Under the pieces are notes generated by a model that saw nothing but the letters and a program-made list of their open reading frames with translations, did not search any database and was not told the DNA's origin. A stretch of 64,000 nucleotides of DNA from the NCBI GenBank assembly GCA_021904315.1, contig CM038918.1, forward strand, positions 13,593,349 to 13,657,348. The letters are read 5' to 3'. Source of the DNA: Sphagnum magellanicum. Lineage: Eukaryota; Streptophyta; Sphagnopsida; Sphagnales; Sphagnaceae. This document shows, piece after piece, positions 58,713 through 64,000 of the stretch. Position numbers and translations under genes: made by a program. Each line of letters begins with the position of its first letter. Within the stretch, counting starts at the first letter, position 1.

Positions 58713-61700
58713 TCAAGATCGACGGGAGCTGCAGACAATGCAGGCAGAAGTTGAGGTGGTGTTTGCATAAGTGCAATGCTCACATGACCAATGACCTGAC
58801 TCATCCCCACCACGACTCGATGCTCCTGCTCTGCTAGCACCAACTTTTGCCCTTGCCCCTCTGCCTTTTGAACTACCTGAGGCCTTGGAACTGCTGCTAG
58901 ACTTCTGGCCTCCCTTTGTAATGTCAACATCGGATAGACCATTCTCAAGCGCACGCACCAGGTTCTCAAAGTATGTCCTTGTAACACTGCAATTAGAACA
59001 TAAGCATGCAAATGTGTCAACCCCTCAACTCTTGGTAATCTCCTCTAGCTCTTAGGAACAGAGATATGGATGTCAAGTATCTTCAGAGGTACTGAGTCTC
59101 ATACTGTAAGTGCACCTTGACTGTCTGCTTAAAATATAATACTCCAAGGGAGGGAATCTAAGAGAGGTCTTCACCTGGTCAAACCGGCTAATTTACTGCG
59201 GAAGTCATTAAAGGAAGGGGCGGTATTTTCTGTGTCAATAAACATCTGCAAATCCTTTTCAGCACACTGGTGCAACCGCTCCAGCCCTGTCTCCGCCTCA
59301 CCTGCATTCCACATTCCTGAGATTGTCATGAACTGCTTTCACTTCACTACATCATAGCAACTTTGGCATGTGACGGGCAATCATCAAACTACTACTTGAG
59401 TAGCTTGCACCCTGACCTTGCAGGTACTCAAAGAATGCACGCTTGGCATGCTCATTTTCAGGAAGGTAGAATCCATATGCATATGTCCATTTCAGCACCC
59501 GCCGGCATTCCACAATCTGATCAACAAGCCAATGGTCAAAACTGCAACTTGCTTCTCCCAACTGTTTGTAGACTTAAAAGCATTCTGATTATAATCCACT
59601 TGAAAAAGTAGTCTTACAGCCAGACAACCAAAGCTCATCCTAATAGAACAATTAAAGATGCATCTTCCCAGTTTGAACCCTAGACAGAAATCTGAAAAAA
59701 GTACAAGTACCCTTTACTCTTTTGGACATCTTGAAAGGACATCCAAACCTAGATCCTTGAGCATGAGCCCAAACACCACTAGTGTATGGCAGTCTCCAAA
59801 GGTAAGTCATTGAGCAATACACAAACTAGTCATGGATTCCTGATTCTTAACAAGCAACCCAGGAGTAACAGTCAATTTCACCTGCAGCCATGCCTCGGTG
59901 AGAAACTTCAGCTGAGAGACAGGTTGACACTGCTTGTCACTGAGCTTCTCAATCTGTACACATGCCAAAGACCATAGGAATCAATACAAGTCTGCAAGGA
60001 ACAACTTTACTGGCAATGGATTGTGAAATTCCCATAGCATGCCTGCAATTCACACTAGTAGTTCAACCCAGCATGATACTGTCAGCTATGGCTAAGCACA
60101 GATTGAGACACAGGTTACTGAATTTCATTAGGAAAATACTAAAATTCAAATTGTGCCAAGTTTCTGTTCTATACTTGCAATAAGGTCAATTCCAGAAGAA
60201 CCAGCTCTAAATCAATGCATAGAACTCTGAATTAAGTTGCAAGTGTTTCCACTATCAAAGGACAAGGTAGTGCAGTGACAAGGAAAACAGGAATCGACAA
60301 TACCCAAAAGAACTCATGCTCTTCCAAACTTATTCGTAAGACACTGACAGCAAATTATGACTCCAAAAGCTATTGTCAAAACAAACATCAAAGCAGCTGA
60401 AGCAAACTGCTCTTGTCAAGAAGGTGAAATTTTGTTGATTACCTGGACTTGCTGCATTTGCTGAAGATCAGAAAGTGCTTTTGCCCTTGACTGCATGAAA
60501 CAGTTGTCGTCAGTAAAAGACTGATAGTGAACTCAAGGTAGTGAACTACTTCACAGCAACTACCATGCCACATCTGACTAAATGGGGCACTTCAGTAGGT
60601 CTTCATTCAAGAGCAGCAAAGGTTAACAGAAACTTTGGCATTGGCTCTGGATCTCCAACCACTTGAATTGCAGATGCAAACTGAGTAAAAAAAATACAAG
60701 GACAAACTGCACACTTCACCAATCTCACACTTACAGATTCATTTGTTGCCCAGCGCTCATAGTAATGGGTGTATCTTTCCAATGAGTTCTTTGCCATGTC
60801 CCTTCTCCTCTCAGCTTCATCATACTGCCAATAATAATAGATGCTTAGTTACTCCACAACAAAATGGGACAATTATGTCAGTTCCAGACAAACCTAAACC
60901 ATCCATGACAATAGCCTTGTGAGCATCACCTTCCCTCATGAAGGGCAGAGACTAGCTGCCATTACTCCCAACCAACTTTATAGCTTCTGAAACTGAGTGG
61001 AGATTAGGACTACTATAATATGCTCAGAATTTTGGGCTGACAATTCAAGAAAAACCTTCATCCTGAGTCCTTGTTACATTACTGGAAGCAAAGGGAAGAA
61101 CTCAATCAGGATGTTGGCTATCACTCAAGAGATGAGAAGTGCACAATAAATGTGCCAGTTCCAATCCTGACAAGAAGCTCATTTCCAATACCCAAACATC
61201 ACTCCAGCCTGAATGACTCTCCAACCTTACAAAACTATACAAGTAGAAGTTGCATACCGCGCCTTCCTGCTTAGCAGTCTCATATCGATTGCATGCATAA
61301 AAGCCTCCAGTTCGCTCTCCATGATCTGTCCATGTTCCCAGACAGAGCCTGCAAACATCATCATTGTACAGTGACCATGAGAATAACACAGATACTCAAA
61401 TCATACATACAATCTTGGCATCCTCTTAGAGCAGGGCTATGATGATGATGTGAGCCATTAGGAGCACAAAAACTGTATCACAATTGGTACATTAGCAATG
61501 GAATGGAAGTGTAGCTGGGACTATATGGGACTTATGCAACAAAAACACTTGCATCCATACAGGTAACCCAGAAGTTGAACTCTTACCAACAAAACTCAAA
61601 TTTACAAGGAGGAGTGCAAGTAATATGCATGCAGCCTTGGTTCTTCTCAATCGGCCGCTTACATTTGGGACAGGGCTTTGAGTTTGCCAAAATCCTATCA

Positions 61701-63764
61701 AAAATAGAAGGACAATATGAGTTTGATACACCTAATAACTTCACCTGCGTATGAAACTTACACAGGCATAAACCCAACTTGACAGTTATGAAGATTGTAG
61801 TGGACAAAAGTGAGCTGAAACAAGATCAGAAATAATGGGCAAGGCTCTATTCAAGTACAGAACCAAATATGCTGGAAACATAGTATGCTCCAAAACAGGC
61901 CAGAACATAGAAGGTTGCACTCATTAGTGCCCTTACCAGTTCATGTTCTCAGACTCAGCACAGTTCTTCAGTATCCACTTGTTGACAGTTTCACAATCAA
62001 CAGGGCGATGTGCCTCCTCCCGACACTGCAAACAAATAACTAATGCAAATTCAAATCTTTTCAGCTAACTACAATACAAACATTCTACCTAGCATTATTT
62101 CTTTATAGATAAATCACACAGATCAGGTCTATCAGATGCAGATGCAGCTTACATTCCAGCAGAAGCTGTGTCCACATTTGCAAACAAGATCATAGGAGCC
62201 AATGCCTCGAATAAACTCCACAGCATACTCACAACCTGGTGCTGGGCACCACTTAACCTGAAAAATGTCTCTTCTGTTCAGTCCATCAGACACAAATTCA
62301 TAACAAGGCCATCACACTGTGACAAACCTGTGAAAAGATGGTAAAAGTGAAAAAGACAGGATATTGACCATATGAAAGCAGTGAACAAACTCAAATAAGC
62401 TGGAGGTAATCAAGACCACTAAGAAAAGGACAAACTAATGTACCAATATTCAGTGTCCTTGCACCGACTAAGAGCTTACAAACCCAGTCTGCAAGGCTCC
62501 TTGCAGCTTCATTCTTACTTGTATCTCAACCTCTATGGATCCAGCACATAAAAAGACAGCAAAAGAACCTCACCTTGCGGTTGTCTTCCACATAGGATCT
62601 CAAGAGATAACGTGAATACTTTCTTCTGTCATCCTCAGAAACTAGATCATAAACCAGATCCTCCCCAACAATCGCTTCACACGGTGGATCAGCACATCTC
62701 AAACTAAGGCATCCTGGTCCATCATTGATGGCTGTATGGATGTAGCCTGTAACCCAGAACATACATCCAAAAACATTCAAAGATCAAAGACTTCCTTCAT
62801 ATGGCCCGGTCTAGGTTTTTTATGCACATTGCCAGTCCCTTAGAATACAGGTCCCCAGAAACCCTAGCAAGCAAATACTGAAATACCATGAACTACTTGA
62901 ACCAAACCAGCACAGGGCTGAGAAACCTCCCCAAAATCCAATCCAATGTCTGAGGAGTTTATATGTTGGTGTATTGTTTTCCACTTTACTCATGCCAGAA
63001 AAGCAGCATCACCCACCTGTCCAGCAAGAGTTGCAAAAGAAGTGACCACAACTGGGTGCTTTCATCTTTTCAACTGGATGTGTCTCAAAGCAAATTCCAC
63101 ACAAAAGCTGTGGCCACAAAGCCACATAAGCAAGAGTAGTCAGAAGGAAGAAGCTCTGAAAACCTAGAATGTCAAACAAAAGTAAGACATGTGAAATCAA
63201 CCACAACTTTTTTAAAAACAACCCTTGAGGTGTCATCCCCAACAAAAGCCAAGATCCTGGATCTCACCTCTCTTGAAACCCTTCTCTGAGGCACATGCTC
63301 CACAAGCCCAACAGTTGCACGTACCCGCACCTCATCAGCAAACCATTCATCATTCACTTTACTCACACTCCTGCAACCAAGCACAAGATCCCTTCTTGAA
63401 GCATTTCTGTTATCAATATCCAATATTCTTTCACCTGTCTCATCAACTAGGCCTTTACTACAGCATGGTCCCTCTGACATCCTCCTGTCATCTTTCCAGG
63501 CTACTCTGTCAGGTGTACTACAAACTGCAAGCTATAAACAACCCATCTACACTGCCATAAGGGTCCTGAAAAACCATTTCATTTCTACAGACCCCAAAGA
63601 ATATACATTTGTGGATGAGTAGAGAGAGAGAGAAGGAACCATCTGAAGTGTCGCAAGAGTGCACTTGCATCAGAGTGCGATATTGAGAGGACGTTAATGA
63701 TAGTGTTTGTGGCTTCTTCTTGTCGCTGCTGGATATCTTTCTCACTTAGTACATAATAGTTGAT
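58713..63764 (-). CDS. ARI: ARIADNE-type RBR E3 ubiquitin ligase, 5'-partial
   Basis: RING-between-RING E3 that takes ubiquitin from an E2 onto a RING2 cysteine and then to substrate. Fourteen - strand exons: 63764-63640, 63370-63268, 63107-63017, 62746-62574, 62257-62153, 62025-61937, 61694-61587, 61348-61258, 60824-60735, 60490-60443, 59953-59882, 59516-59417, 59301-59175 and 58986-58713, about 531 residues, all in phase. RING1: [20 protein letters not shown], then GHFFCNSCW (about 77-130). [18 protein letters not shown] to [18 protein letters not shown] (about 165-210). RING2: [20 protein letters not shown] with the catalytic Cys in GCMH present (about 250; codon at 61631-61633), ending EFCWLCLGTW. 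Ariadne helices: [54 protein letters not shown]-terminal RanBP2-type zinc finger: [20 protein letters not shown]. The acidic N-terminus expected of ARI proteins should lie past 64000. Which ARI paralogue it is cannot be told. Confidence 0.93.
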
Positions 63765-63983
63765 CTGGGGAGACCAACCCGACAATTATAAGAAAAAAAC
63801 CCAACAATTAAAAATCATGGCAAGTTGCAAACCCAAAAAAAAAGCCTTGTTTCCTGTGTAGGTATGGCACCATGATCATCTCAGATTACACTGGAACATA
63901 CAGAAGAAGAAAGGATTTCCCATTCAAATTCTTTCAATTTTATCCATACCCTAGCGAAGGACAGACAGTACTTGCTGGCCATA

Positions 63984-64000
63984 CACACACACACACACAC
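63984..64000. repeat. CA microsatellite at window edge
   Basis: CA repeat running off the end of the window. The region 63765-63983 is intron or leader of the ARIADNE gene, with no exon that I can support. Confidence 0.9.

Noticed and set aside
1-64000. A previously undescribed biological system
   Set aside because: All four genes belong to well-known families with ordinary intact domains, and their neighbourhood shows no functional grouping. The unusual items are repeats and splice-junction oddities, not a new pathway.

Overview
The window is nuclear DNA from a plant-type eukaryote. It is AT-rich, with many short exons joined by GT-AG introns, numerous microsatellites and interstitial CCCTAAA (plant telomere-type) motifs. 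It carries one axonemal-type dynein heavy chain gene plus three housekeeping genes typical of green plants. A motile-cilium dynein next to plant-type EME1 and ARIADNE genes points to a lineage with swimming sperm. My order of preference is moss, lycophyte or fern, then cycad or Ginkgo, then a streptophyte alga. Flowering plants and conifers lack axonemal dyneins. The exact taxon is inference.

Layout. (1) 474-38357, + strand: about 60 exons of a dynein heavy chain, 5'-truncated by the window edge. All exon junctions I placed are in phase, giving about 3,578 residues from the tail through the linker, AAA1-AAA4, stalk, AAA5-AAA6 and C-terminal domain to a genuine stop. Introns make up about 72% of this span and hold tandem repeats, a three-copy MITE-like element, telomere-motif arrays and a cluster of palindromic GGTTCTTTG motifs. 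(2) 38358-44481: intergenic, with a decayed hAT-like (DUF4371-type) transposase remnant and a degenerate tandem repeat of about 150-160 bp. (3) 44482-47315, - strand: complete six-exon NADPH-dependent diflavin oxidoreductase (ATR3/TAH18/NDOR1 family). (4) 47316-50087: intergenic region between two divergent genes. (5) 50088-54364, + strand: complete eleven-exon EME1, the non-catalytic partner of the MUS81 junction endonuclease. (6) 54365-58712: decayed Ty1-copia-like retrotransposon remnants on the - strand and unassigned sequence. (7) 58713-63764, - strand: ARIADNE-type RBR E3 ubiquitin ligase, 14 exons, N-terminus beyond the window.

The four genes do not form a pathway: they serve ciliary motility, cytosolic Fe-S cluster assembly, DNA repair and ubiquitination. 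I found no CRISPR array, operon, rRNA or tRNA, and nothing I can defend as a new biological system. The most distinctive observations are structural: an intron carrying two decayed tandem copies of the preceding exon end and its splice donor, the MITE family, the intronic palindromic motif cluster, a GC-AG intron, a Ser-rich exon in the dynein tail, and a CpG-rich block of exons in the middle of the dynein gene.
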